From Paenibacillus aquistagni (GTDB lineage Bacteria > Bacillota > Bacilli > Paenibacillales > Paenibacillaceae), in assembly GCF_900177815.1 (NCBI RefSeq), contig NZ_FXAZ01000001.1, positions 1,240,001 to 1,304,000 of the forward strand: a stretch of DNA of 64,000 bases. Direction: 5' to 3'. A program made the translations under genes and the position numbers. A model generated the notes under the pieces. The model did no database searches. It was not told the DNA's origin and saw nothing but the letters and a program-made list of their open reading frames with translations. Every line of letters begins with the position of its first letter. Position 1 is the first letter of the stretch. Shown here piece by piece: positions 15,781 through 25,800 of this stretch.

Positions 15781-16488
15781 ATGAATTGGAAGGACGTTAG
15801 TAAATCAACCGATATGCAAGTTATTCTTCGTGCGCTCGAAGAGCTTGATATAGAAGAACGTGATGAGCGGGGCCGAACTCCGCTTATGCTGCTCCTGACT
15901 AACCGCGCACCGATCCAAGCTATCACGAGCTTGATTGAGAGGGGAGTTGATCTTGAAGCAGAAGACAAGCTTGGGGACACTGCACTGAAAAAAGCGGTCA
16001 AGTTCAAGCAAATAGACGCGCTAAAGAAGTTGATAGATGCGGGTGCGAAGCTGGACTCCCCACGCGGGATACTAGCTACTGCCTGGCATGCTGCACGCAA
16101 TGATTCTAAGCTGGCCGATCTATTGCTTGACACCGAAGGTGCCGTCCGGCTTACCCTGACTGCTCGGGAGCAGGCAATCGTCGATGAGATTCTCTATGAG
16201 GAGTCGATTGGGGAGATGTGCCGCAAGATTCAACAGCTTGAATCTTCGGTAATCCTGCACGCCATAGTAAACGGATATAACTGGGATGACGGACCAGAAC
16301 CCATGCTGTGCGCCTTCCACAATCCCAATATTCAGGAGATTAGCTTGCTTGATATGTTCGAGCTGCTTGAAGGAGATTACTGGCTGTCTAAGGATGCCTC
16401 AGAGCTTCATCAAGATGCAGAAGACCTGCAATGGAAGGCCTTAGCTGCAGCGCTGGATGATCGGCTGCAACGAAACACACACCTATAG
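15781..16488 (+). CDS. Ankyrin-repeat protein
   Basis: 235 residues from ATG 15781, with GAGGAG about 8-10 bases upstream. Residues about 20-110 form two or three ankyrin repeats: 'DERGRTPLMLLLTNR' with 'LIERGVDLEAEDKLGDTALKKAVKF', then 'ALKKLIDAGAKLDS'. The C-terminal half is helical and unassigned. Ankyrin proteins of this kind are used in bacteria for protein binding and are one of the recurring folds of immunity genes. It lies in the SUFU-led gene run, 61 bases after the zinc-ribbon gene. Confidence 0.8.
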   Translation: MNWKDVSKSTDMQVILRALEELDIEERDERGRTPLMLLLTNRAPIQAITSLIERGVDLEAEDKLGDTALKKAVKFKQIDALKKLIDAGAKLDSPRGILATAWHAARNDSKLADLLLDTEGAVRLTLTAREQAIVDEILYEESIGEMCRKIQQLESSVILHAIVNGYNWDDGPEPMLCAFHNPNIQEISLLDMFELLEGDYWLSKDASELHQDAEDLQWKALAAALDDRLQRNTHL

Positions 16489-16531
16489 ACAACGATCTCT
16501 ACTACTTTTATGCATTGGGAGGGGAAATTCA

Positions 16532-18196
16532 TTGAATCCTGCAGTGGCAGCATTTCTACAAGAGGTTTGGAACGAATTGATGAAGATATATGAAAAAGAG
16601 AGCATACAGATTCGTGAGCTTGAACAGAATAGCAAACTGCAAGTCGGCATTAAGGATTACATGCGTGTGTCATGGAGGAAGGGAAAGTTCTCTTGGGCGA
16701 ATGGCCACATTCACATTGATACCTTTGAGCCTTTTTCTTGGTCTGACAGTTCCTATAAGCTCGAACCAGATTCCTATATTATCGAATTGACGGAGCAATT
16801 ATTGATCGAGGAATTCTTTCCTGCGTTATGTGCACGCATGAACGAACTGTTCCGCACAGAGGAACTCGGTCCTAAATTCTTTGATTATCGAATGGAAATC
16901 GTGTTGGAGTTCGAGTGGGAGGCGTCTAAGACAGTCCTTCGCCAGCAGCTGTTGAATGAATCCAAGCTGATGCGGCTGCAAGAAACGCTGGAGCAATTCA
17001 TTAAAGAGAAAGTCATGTCAGACCCGCCTATACTTCCAAAAGAACGAGACCTGTTCTTTTTCGCCTACAGCTTGGTTAATCCCGATCTTTTCAAACAGGA
17101 GCTTGAGATCATTGAGCCTTTGATTGATCGACTCACGGACAAGCTCACAATATCCCCTAAGCTCAAAGACGAATGGACGAGTCGCTGGACGATGGCTATT
17201 AACGGCTGGGCCAAAGAAGGATTCTTGGATCAGTTCTTCGATCGACAGGGGTATTATCGCAATGAATGGGTGCTTAAGGAGGAAGGGGATCGTCCGGCCG
17301 TAGACGCAGAAGCCATGAAATTATTTTTGTATGCCGCACTGCAAGTCGGCGCTTCTGAACCAGAGACGCGCCAAACCTACCTGGAGCTTGCGGTTCAATT
17401 GGGGTCCAAGCAAGCCCAGGCCTATTTGAAAACAGGCAGCGGAAAGTTTGAGAACGTCTATCGGGGAAAAAGAGTGAACGCAAGCAATAACGATTGTCTC
17501 CAAACCATTGACATTCGAATCCTCGAGGAAGTCGAGGCTGCATACAGTGAAGCTCTCGATTATTTGATCCTGTTGCTGAAGCAGGGCTTTCCTAAAGGCT
17601 ACAAGCTCAAGCTTAAAAGCAGCCAGAAGCATTTGCTGCCCTTAAAGCAGCTTGCAAAGTCCAAGCTGCATCAGTTCTTTGCCAATGCACTTACCTATCC
17701 GGCCTTGTTTCCGAAAATTGCAGAGTATGCTGATGTCGCAATGGAGGAATATGCGTGGTACGGCGATGTGGAGCCTAGTGAGAAGTCCGTCATGCCTGGT
17801 ACCTACGCGGTGCTTGGCCTTGGCTTAAAGAGCGAGGTCTACTTCCCATTGCTGTGCCGATATATGGAACTCGTGGATACAGAGCATCAATCAGCGCAGG
17901 ATGGATATGCCGCAGCATTTGTAGCCGTACACGGGGTGCAGCCAGCGAATATGCCTGTTCTCATATCCGTATTGCTTGGAGGCATTGACGAGGGGACAAC
18001 GGTTAAAAACATAAAAATCGAGCAGCCTGAGCAGGCAGAAGCACTCGTGGACGCGCTAAAGGACTTGCAGGAGTATGAACGCGAGATGGTGCTGAGCCGG
18101 ATCTTCCACAGCAAGAACAAATTGTCTGCAGCCGTGAAGAAAGCGGAGCCAGCCGCACTAAGGGAGCCCTTGGAACAGCTTCTTCGTTTCCTATAG
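16532..18196 (+). CDS. Large hypothetical helical protein (possibly DUF6138)
   Basis: 554 residues from TTG 16532, which has GGGAGGGG 7 bases upstream. There is no signal peptide or membrane segment. The chain is almost entirely helical; the part from about residue 265 (ALQVGASEPETRQTYLELAVQLG) looks like a Sel1/TPR-type helical repeat and the last third like HEAT-type helices. From memory it resembles the uncharacterised DUF6138 family, but I hold that loosely. It is the last gene of the SUFU-led run; the hairpin that follows serves the opposite strand. Confidence 0.7.
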   Translation: MNPAVAAFLQEVWNELMKIYEKESIQIRELEQNSKLQVGIKDYMRVSWRKGKFSWANGHIHIDTFEPFSWSDSSYKLEPDSYIIELTEQLLIEEFFPALCARMNELFRTEELGPKFFDYRMEIVLEFEWEASKTVLRQQLLNESKLMRLQETLEQFIKEKVMSDPPILPKERDLFFFAYSLVNPDLFKQELEIIEPLIDRLTDKLTISPKLKDEWTSRWTMAINGWAKEGFLDQFFDRQGYYRNEWVLKEEGDRPAVDAEAMKLFLYAALQVGASEPETRQTYLELAVQLGSKQAQAYLKTGSGKFENVYRGKRVNASNNDCLQTIDIRILEEVEAAYSEALDYLILLLKQGFPKGYKLKLKSSQKHLLPLKQLAKSKLHQFFANALTYPALFPKIAEYADVAMEEYAWYGDVEPSEKSVMPGTYAVLGLGLKSEVYFPLLCRYMELVDTEHQSAQDGYAAAFVAVHGVQPANMPVLISVLLGGIDEGTTVKNIKIEQPEQAEALVDALKDLQEYEREMVLSRIFHSKNKLSAAVKKAEPAALREPLEQLLRFL

Positions 18197-18263
18197 GACG
18201 AGGGCACGTTGCATGGAGCAGCCGCGCGGCGACAGCAGAAAACGTACTGGTCCGGATCATTTT

Positions 18264-18313
18264 AAAAAAGGATCTCCATGTTGGCGCACTAATTACGGTC
18301 CGCCGTGGAGATC
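18264..18313 (-). terminator. Intrinsic terminator of the minus-strand membrane protein gene
   Basis: Read on the minus strand, GGATCTCCACG pairs with the CATGGAGATCC arm (one mismatched or wobble pair) and is followed by TTTTTTAAA. The plus-strand side has no T tract. Confidence 0.75.
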
Positions 18314-18317
18314 CACT

Positions 18318-18779
18318 TTACACCGATGATAGCCATGCAGCGCCGCCGCTAGCGAGAGACAGCAGCACGCCGCTTGCTATCATCCAGATATGCTTTTTAC
18401 TTAATTCAAGCTCTCCAGCGATCAGCGGCATGATATATCGAAATACGAGCAGCGAGAACACGCCTTGTACGGCTCCGAGAAGTACGAGCTTCTTCGCCTG
18501 GCTTATGTATAGTTCAACTTCAGCCGGGGAAGTAAAGGCCAAGGTCCCGCTGATGCGTGCGCTCCAAAACGTCAGTGCCATAAACATAACGAGCATGGTT
18601 AAAGTCGCGCACACGAGCAGAATAAACGTATACAGCTTCTTTAACTGTCCGGAATCCTTCGGCTTCGATGAAGGCCAGCCAATCAGAGAAAACACCAAGC
18701 CCAGCACCACAGCACCGCCTGCAAAAGTAAACAAAATGCCATTTGCCACTGTGCTAGCGATTAAGAGTATAAAGATCAT
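18318..18779 (-). CDS. Small four-TM membrane protein
   Basis: 153 residues from the ATG whose minus-strand context is TTGGAGGAAGCTATG. Four hydrophobic segments at about 2-28, 44-68, 92-115 and 125-150 are separated by short loops, one basic (SKPKDSGQLKK). No family recognised. It is transcribed towards the SUFU-led run and divergently from the YwqG-like gene, with its own terminator. Multi-TM partners do occur in immunity clusters, but nothing in the sequence proves a link. Confidence 0.75.
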   Translation of the reverse strand: MIFILLIASTVANGILFTFAGGAVVLGLVFSLIGWPSSKPKDSGQLKKLYTFILLVCATLTMLVMFMALTFWSARISGTLAFTSPAEVELYISQAKKLVLLGAVQGVFSLLVFRYIMPLIAGELELSKKHIWMIASGVLLSLASGGAAWLSSV

Positions 18780-18949
18780 AGCTTCCTCCAAGCAAGATGA
18801 TGCGAATCGCGGTTCTGCCGACAGTCGCCTGCATCAAGATATTCAGATAAGGCCTATAAAAAGAGTACCATCATTTTACTTTGCTGTATATCCGTATCAC
18901 AGACAATTAAAGCAATAGAAGTTCGAGTAAACGTTAAGGATGTGACCAT

Positions 18950-19834
18950 ATGCTAAGCGAGAGCAATCAACAGAAGCTGAAGCAGGCCATCAATAAGCAT
19001 CAGTTTGGTCATGCAGAAGCTTATTTACATAAGAGGGCGCGCCAAGGTGTTCGCTTATCCAAGCATGCTCTTGAAGACTACAAACATGCAGGAGGTTCTC
19101 GTATTGGTGGCGATCCAGATCTGACCGCAAGCATCGAATGGCCGCTTGATTCGAGCGGGATGCCCATGACGTTTCTAGCACAGCTGCATCTGCAGGAAGT
19201 GGCGCTTCATGATGAGGCTCTTCTGCTTCCAGCAGATGGCATGCTGTATTTCTTTGTCGGTGTTGATGAGCCTGCTTATCATATTGAGCACAAGGTGCTG
19301 TATCTGCCGGAAGAAGAATTGCATCAGGTAAAGCGTCGATGTTCACCTGAAGTAACCTCGCTTGAAGAAGTGTTCATCGGTTATCAGGCTGCCGCTAGAG
19401 CTACTATTGAACTGCCGAATTTCGGCTATGCGGATGAGGAGCAGATCGAAGACGAGGAGCATGATTACGAGCAATACGAGGAGCTATGCTTCGAGCTGGC
19501 AGCAACGAACTCCAACGACTTGGCCTGTATGTTCGGTTATCCCGCTACCCAGCATGGAGACTGTGAAGTAGAAGCGTCGCTTCGGCTTCTGACTGGCAAG
19601 CCGTACAATTATTCCGTAAAGGCAGCAATGGAAGAAATTACGGCGCATGTTAACGGAGATTCCGACAAAGCGGAGCAAGAGGTTCGAGATACCTTACTGC
19701 TGCTTGCGCTGGATTCTGACCGAGAGGTTGGCTTCTTATGGTGGGATGCTGGAGAACTGCAATTTTATATCCGTAAAGAAGATCTGCTAGCGGGCAATTT
19801 TGCTCGTACTTATTGCTCCTTGTATTCGAGTTAA
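18950..19834 (+). CDS. YwqG/DUF1963-family protein
   Basis: 294 residues. 'SRIGGDPDLTASIEWPLDSSG' followed by 'MTFLAQLHLQEV' and 'GMLYFFVGVDE' is the classical YwqG/DUF1963 order (GG-P-L, W-P, F-L-A-Q-L, G-L-Y-F-F). The middle contains a very acidic stretch (EEQIEDEEHDYEQYEE). 'GDCEVEASLRL' and 'DREVGFLWWDAGELQFYI' complete the fold. The family is uncharacterised in B. subtilis and has been predicted to include immunity proteins. AAGGA lies 9 bases before the ATG. Followed by a strong hairpin terminator. Confidence 0.87.
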   Translation: MLSESNQQKLKQAINKHQFGHAEAYLHKRARQGVRLSKHALEDYKHAGGSRIGGDPDLTASIEWPLDSSGMPMTFLAQLHLQEVALHDEALLLPADGMLYFFVGVDEPAYHIEHKVLYLPEEELHQVKRRCSPEVTSLEEVFIGYQAAARATIELPNFGYADEEQIEDEEHDYEQYEELCFELAATNSNDLACMFGYPATQHGDCEVEASLRLLTGKPYNYSVKAAMEEITAHVNGDSDKAEQEVRDTLLLLALDSDREVGFLWWDAGELQFYIRKEDLLAGNFARTYCSLYSS

Positions 19835-19903
19835 TTATGAACGACTAGAAACAATAGGTTGTATAACCCTAACCGGTAGGAAGAAGCAGCGGGGACATAG
19901 CAA

Positions 19904-19941
19904 AGAGGTATATGTTGAAAACAGCCATATACCTCTTTTTT
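19904..19941 (+). terminator. Terminator shared by convergent YwqG-like and SUKH genes
   Basis: GAGGTATATG pairs with CATATACCTC around an 11-base loop and runs into TTTTTTT on the plus strand. The minus strand shows only a short T run. Confidence 0.82.
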
Positions 19942-19943
19942 TC

Positions 19944-20498
19944 TTATTCATATAGCAATTGCTCAACCGAGACCGTTCCTTGACACAGCTCGACGAATGA
20001 TGTAGCAACGAGCATCGCATCATCGTAGCCAAGATTCCCGGAATGAGAGACGAGAATCGGATATTCGTCTCGTGCTGGATCTTCGCGCATATCCCAGATA
20101 TAATGATGACCACAGCCGTCCATGGCAAATGGAACGGAGCCTGGCATATACTCGGGAAACTCATAAGCGAGCATCATGGTTCTCAGCTCATCTGAATTAA
20201 AGAACTGAAAGTGACGTTCACCTTGGCCAAATTCACCGCCATTCGAGTATTGAAGAAACGCGATATAGGCAGCGGGCAGCCGCTTATTAGGAATGGTCCA
20301 TTTTGAAGGATCAATAGGGGTGTACAACTCGTACATCGGGTTCGTTGCGTGGAACGGGTTCCGCTGCTGCTTCTTAATCTCTGCCAGTTCCTGCTCTGAT
20401 AATGGCAGATTCCAACTGTCTATGAAAGATTGTAATTCTAGATCTGTTATTCCGCTGCTGGTTCGATAACACATATCAAAGGTGGTTGCCCAATTCAT
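19944..20498 (-). CDS. SMI1/KNR4 (SUKH) family protein
   Basis: 184 residues. The SUKH core is clear: 'LPAAYIAFLQYSNGGEFGQGERHFQFFNSDE' followed by 'VPFAMDGCGHHYIWDMRE' and 'YPILVSHSGNLGYDD', the pattern of an alpha/beta domain in which the hydrophobic SNGGEF strand is the best-known signature. SUKH proteins are common immunity factors for nuclease toxins and also occur singly. It converges on the YwqG-like gene. Cytoplasmic, no signal. Confidence 0.88.
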   Translation of the reverse strand: MNWATTFDMCYRTSSGITDLELQSFIDSWNLPLSEQELAEIKKQQRNPFHATNPMYELYTPIDPSKWTIPNKRLPAAYIAFLQYSNGGEFGQGERHFQFFNSDELRTMMLAYEFPEYMPGSVPFAMDGCGHHYIWDMREDPARDEYPILVSHSGNLGYDDAMLVATSFVELCQGTVSVEQLLYE

Positions 20499-20633
20499 TA
20501 GGTGATGCCTCCCATTGTTTATCTACTTATTTATTATAGATCATGACAAGATTAAGAAAAACGGTTCTTGCGGCGAATCTTTTGTTTGTCGTGCATGAAC
20601 TTCGTTGAAGTCACTTCGTTTGGAGGTTCTACT

Positions 20634-21440
20634 ATGGCGAAAGTCGCATTTTACCGAGATGAAACCCTTCCTTTCCTAGAAGGAAAACGATGCCATAAGA
20701 GCGACTTGGCATACCAGAAGCATTTTCACGAGGAATATTCCATTGGCTTGATCGATGAAGGTGAGACAAAGGCTTGGTGTGAAGGTGCGCTGTGGCAGGT
20801 AGAAGCAGGCCGAATGATCAGTTTCCCTCCGCATATGCTGCATGCCTGCCAGCCTGCGGAGGACATGCGCTGGAGGTACAAAATGCTGTTTATTCAGCCC
20901 GAATGGTTTACTTATCTGGATATGCCGGATATTCATAAGCTGAACATTCCTTTTTTGCTTGAGCACGACAAAAACACCGTCTGTCGCAACCTGCTTAATC
21001 ACACCATGAGGGCCTTAAGCGAAAAAGAATCCTCTCTGGAGATTGAAACCTCTTTGATCGAGCTTGTGCAAGCTCTAGTAGACAAGCATGAAGCGGATGT
21101 GAACCATAGTCCTAATCACAGATGGGATAAAAAATACGTTAATCTCATCAGAGCATACATCCATGAGCATTATACGGATTCGATTACGCTGGATATGCTG
21201 GAGAACGAGGCCGGCATTAGCCGCTACCATCTTATTCGCATGTTCAAGCGAAGCATGCATCTGCCTCCTCATGCCTATCAGAATCTGCTACGTATTAATC
21301 ATGCGAAAAAAGAGTTGAAGCATCGCCGTTCGATCGCGGATATTGCGATAGACAGCGGCTATTATGATCAAAGCCATTTTTCAAAGGCATTCGCTAGAAT
21401 TGTAGGCACGACACCACATGCCTATATCATATCCTCCTAA
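20634..21440 (+). CDS. AraC-family transcriptional regulator
   Basis: 268 residues from ATG 20634, with TGGAGG 8 bases upstream. The N-terminus is a cupin-like sensing domain ('KHFHEEYSIGLIDEGE', 'GRMISFPPHMLHACQP'), the C-terminus two helix-turn-helix motifs ('ITLDMLENEAGISRYHLIRMFK' region and 'SIADIAIDSGYYDQSHFSKAF') ending in 'TPHAY', typical of the class. A small ligand is presumably sensed. The next gene on the same strand, 84 bases away, encodes a proline-dehydrogenase-like protein and may be its target. Confidence 0.92.
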   Translation: MAKVAFYRDETLPFLEGKRCHKSDLAYQKHFHEEYSIGLIDEGETKAWCEGALWQVEAGRMISFPPHMLHACQPAEDMRWRYKMLFIQPEWFTYLDMPDIHKLNIPFLLEHDKNTVCRNLLNHTMRALSEKESSLEIETSLIELVQALVDKHEADVNHSPNHRWDKKYVNLIRAYIHEHYTDSITLDMLENEAGISRYHLIRMFKRSMHLPPHAYQNLLRINHAKKELKHRRSIADIAIDSGYYDQSHFSKAFARIVGTTPHAYIISS

Positions 21441-21524
21441 TCTGCAAAAAGCGCAACTTTTTACAATCCTCTCTTCACCCTCTTATTGTACATTGGAGCT
21501 ATACGTGAAGAGGGGGAGTATCAT

Positions 21525-22544
21525 ATGGCAGCAACAATACCATACCGAGAGACGATTGAGCTGGAAAAGGCATTCGCGTCCGCTATGAAATCAATAGCGC
21601 GACGAGCTGATCTAAAAACACATATAGAACAGACACCTGCTCTATATTCGCTGCTGAATCGGGCAGCAGCAAGGTATGTAACCGGGGAGAGCCGCTCTGA
21701 TGGTCTGGCTGCTCAGCAGCGGCTAATGGACAAGGGCTACGCCGTATCGCTTGAATATATCGGCGAGAACACGACGAATCTGCAAGACTGCGAGGATGCT
21801 CAGGCTGAGCTGTCACACCTCATTTCTGACTTGTCAACGCGGAATAAGGCAGCACGTGTGTCGTTCGACCTGTCCCATATCGGCTTATTGCTCGATCATG
21901 AGCTTACTTATCGCCATCTAATCGCACTTGCTGAACAAGCCAAACACGCGAATATCGAGCTATTTATCAGCATGGAAGAATCCGCTAAGACTGACGACAT
22001 CCTCGCGATCTATAAAAGAGCAGCGAGAAACTATTCCCATATTGGGATAACCCTGCAGGCACAGCTGAATCGAACGGAGCAGGACCTGATCGACTTATCA
22101 TCGGGCACAAGCCGCATTCGCCTTGTCAAAGGGGCCTATCAAGAGCCTGAGTCCATCTCCATTGCGCGATCTTCCATTCTTAATGAACGGTACTTAAGGC
22201 TTATAGAGCAAGCCGTGGAGCAAGGTCATCTTTTGTCGATTGCCACTCATGATGAGTCGATCATCGATGAGGTAGTCAGGCGAGGGTGGATTCAAAGCTC
22301 GGCTGTCGAATTCGAAATGTTGTACGGGATAAGACCTGATCTGAGCTGCAAATTGAACGCAGCCGGCCATCCTGTACGCATATATCTAACCTATGGCCAA
22401 GAGTGGTATTTGTATCTATGCCATCGCATCGCCGAATATCCGCCTAATCTGTTCCAAGCGGTACTTGATATGTCGGCAGCTGAGCAGCTTGCCCCCTTGC
22501 GGGACTACAATGGAAAGAATACTCAGCTAGTGCCTCGCCATTAG
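21525..22544 (+). CDS. Proline dehydrogenase-like flavoprotein with changed active-site residues
   Basis: 339 residues from ATG 21525, just after AGAGGGGGAG. The PRODH barrel is recognisable: 'YVTGESRSDGLAAQQRLMDKGYAVSLEYIGEN', 'RLVKGAYQEPE', 'LSIATHDESII', 'FEMLYGIR' and 'RIYLTYGQEWYLYLCHRIAEYPPN'. Two positions that bind flavin or substrate differ from B. subtilis PutB and the PutA domain: the Lys of the 'SLKLTxxG' strand is Asp115, and the first Arg of the 'RRxxE' pair is His300 (CHRIAE). No pyrroline-carboxylate dehydrogenase gene is adjacent. FAD binding looks likely; use of proline itself is uncertain. Confidence 0.8.
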   Translation: MAATIPYRETIELEKAFASAMKSIARRADLKTHIEQTPALYSLLNRAAARYVTGESRSDGLAAQQRLMDKGYAVSLEYIGENTTNLQDCEDAQAELSHLISDLSTRNKAARVSFDLSHIGLLLDHELTYRHLIALAEQAKHANIELFISMEESAKTDDILAIYKRAARNYSHIGITLQAQLNRTEQDLIDLSSGTSRIRLVKGAYQEPESISIARSSILNERYLRLIEQAVEQGHLLSIATHDESIIDEVVRRGWIQSSAVEFEMLYGIRPDLSCKLNAAGHPVRIYLTYGQEWYLYLCHRIAEYPPNLFQAVLDMSAAEQLAPLRDYNGKNTQLVPRH

Positions 22545-22591
22545 CTCAAACTTCCAATCTATCTTCATGGAATAGAGCGATAAACTCACAG

Positions 22592-22618
22592 CATGCACCC
22601 TAAGAAGAGGGTGCATGT
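22592..22618 (+). terminator. Hairpin after the proline-dehydrogenase-like gene
   Basis: CATGCACCCT pairs perfectly with AGGGTGCATG over AAGAAG. No T tract follows, so termination is uncertain. Confidence 0.45.
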
Positions 22619-22821
22619 CCTCTATCAAGCTTCCACACACAAATTCTTATCATTTCATTAAATAATTCTTAAAGACCTGTTTCGCTATGCATATTTCATA
22701 TATTATAGTAACGATTAACAGAGCAGGCGTTTTCTTCTAAAGGCAGCGCCATAGAATGGAGGGATGCTCAAAATCCGTTCAACAATTGTATATCGATAAC
22801 ATGATGATATGGAGGAATGGT

Positions 22822-25800
22822 ATGAGGAAAACAGTGTATGCAAAGTCAATGTTGCTCATGCTGAGTATGCTGGTGGTCCTATCCTCGTTGTTAACTGCAG
22901 CTCAGCCAGCCAGGGCGCTAAGCAACCCTATTGGACTGGAAAGACAGAATGTTGAGCAGCAAGCAGCTGATCTGGAACGAATGACGTTAAGCAATGAGAA
23001 CCGTGAGGCTGTGAGCGACGATGTAAATGATCAAGCTGAGAATGGAGTTCCTAATGGAGAAGAGCAAGCAGCCAAGCTTCTCGCTAAGGCAACCTTTAGT
23101 GGATTAAACCTCGCCTTGAACAAGCCTGCTTTTTCCTCCGGCAATGAAGTGGACTATTTGTCGCCTGATCTGGCGGTTGATGGCAAGGTCAATACAAGAT
23201 GGTCCTCCAAGAAAGACGACAACCAATGGTTCTATGTCGATTTGGGCGAAAAAAAAGCATTCGACCGTGTTGTCCTCCGCTGGCAGACTCCAGCCGACAA
23301 ATTCAAGATTTTTGTATCCGATGATGCAAAATCTTGGACAAACGTCAAGCCTAACGATGGCATCATTCAATCCAAAGGTGGAGTGGAAACGATCGATTTC
23401 CCTGCACGAGAAGCTCGTTATGTGAAGTTCCAAGGCGTTGCCCGTGCACCGGTTGAAGGCATACTGTATGGCTACTCCTTTTACGAATTTGAAGTTTATC
23501 AACTAAGCGACTTGCAATCTGTTATCGAAAAGGTAACCGCTTCGTTAACGGTACAACCTGGGCAAACCAAGTTGGACTGGTCAGCCGCCAACATACCGGA
23601 TGGCTATCGTGTCTCCGTATTTGGAAGTGACAGACTCCCCGTGATTGACCTCGAAGGCTACATTCGAACACCGTTAGTGGATGCCAAGGTGAACCTAATC
23701 CTACTCGTTGAGGATCTTAACTACCCGGACCGCAAGCTGTTGTCCAACAACATCTCCATTAGCGTGTCTGGCCTTCATAAGCAAACACCAGGACGCAATG
23801 CCGAGCCAGAAGTTATTCCTTCTTTGCGGGAATGGTATGGTGATACAGGCCACTACAAGCTAACCCAATCATCACGCATTGTCATCGCACCAAACGATGA
23901 AGCGGTGCTTCGCAAGGCAGGGGAGCTTACGCGAGAGGATCTGCTTGATCTAACGGGCTATTCGCTCGAGGTCGTCGCAGGGAAGCCTCACGCCGGCGAT
24001 ATCTACCTAGCCATTGATCCGTCCTTAACTTGGCTGGGTGATGAGGGCAATGTATTCAAGGTGGATCAATACGTATCCATCACCTCGTCTTCAGCAACCG
24101 GCGCATTCTTTGGCACAAGAACAGCACTTCAGATCATCAAGCAGCATGATGACCATACGATCCCGCGTGGAGAGGCTAGGGATTATCCTAAGTATGAGCA
24201 GCGCGGATTGATGATTGACGTTGCACGCAAATACTTTACGCTTGATTTCCTTCAGGATTATGTCAAGCTGCTGTCCTGGTACAAAATGAATATGTTCCAG
24301 ATTCACTTGAATGATGATGTCGGAACGCCATTCGCAGATGGAACCAATGCAGCCTATCGCCTTGAGAGCACTACGTATCCGGGGCTTGCCAGCAGCAATG
24401 GCCACTATACGAAGCAGGAATTCAAGGAGCTGCAGCTGATGGGCATGGATTACGGGGTAAACATCATTCCTGAGATCGATACACCTGGACATTCCCGTGC
24501 ATTCACAACCTACAATCCTGCTCTTGGCACCGACCATCACTTGGATATTTCGAAGCCGGAAACGATTGATTTCGTGAAAAGCCTCTTCAATGAATATTTG
24601 GATGGAGATGATCCGACCTTTATAGGACCCGATGTGCATATCGGCACGGATGAGTATTGGGGCTCGGATACAGAACGGTTCCGCTGGTATATGGATATGC
24701 TTGTGAAGCATATCAACAGCAAGGGCAAGCATCCGCATATGTGGGGCGGCTTGACTCAATATAACGGCACCACCCCTATCAGCAATCAAGCGACCATGGA
24801 TATCTGGCATGAGCCTTATGGAGCCCCGCAGCAAGCGGTTGATCTTGGCTTTGATGTCATCAATTCGCAAAATGTTTATATGTATATCGTGCCAACCGTA
24901 TATGGGAATTATCTAAACACTCAATTTCTCTACGACGAATGGGAGCCGGTCAAATGGGAGACAACCACGCTTCCACTCGGCCATCCGCGTGTAAAAGGCG
25001 GTATGTTCTCCATGTGGAATGATGCTTCGGATGTGAACGGACTGTCCATGGACGATGCGCATATCAGACTTCTTCCTGGCATACAGGTTGTCGCTGAGAA
25101 GATGTGGACGGGTACAAGAGAGGACAAGTCCTTCGCTCGATTCGAGCAAAGAACGAAGCTTGTTGGGGAAGCGCCCAACGCCGACCGTTCCCACAGCATT
25201 CAGGTAAATCATCCGGATAATCTTGTAATGCAATACCTGTTCGAGCAAGACTTCAAGGATGAATCCGGCAACGGCTTTGACGGCAATGCTGTCAATGTGG
25301 ATATTGCCGAAGGCAAGTATGGGCAAGGAGCTCGCTTCAACGGCGGTCAAAGCTATATCGAGACACCAATTGATGCGATTGGTTTCGGCTGGACTGCCTC
25401 TATGTGGATCAAACCAGACCGCAATAATCCGAATAATGCTGTATTGATGGAATCTCCAGTCGGCACGCTGAAGCTGAAGCAGGGAAGCTCAGGCAAGCTT
25501 GGATTTACTAAAGAGCATTATAACAGCACCTTCAATTATGTTGTTCCTGAGGGGAAATGGACGCATATTTTATTGAAGGGCGACGATAAGGGCGTATCGC
25601 TATTCGTTAATCTTGATGAATATGTGGAGCGCTTGGAGATGCAATTTCCTAAGATGCACACACTCGTCCTGCCTACGCTTCGAATTGGCAGTGAGACTCA
25701 TTCTTTTAAAGGCGAGCTCGATAACGTCTTCATTTACAACAAAGCGATCGAACTGCTTAATACCGAAAATCTAGCACTTCAGAAGGCCACCGAGTCCTCT

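Noticed and set aside
24091-24870. 259-codon open frame on the minus strand inside the GH20 gene
   Set aside because: It is antisense to the catalytic domain of a clear GH20 protein, has no ribosome site and an implausible composition.
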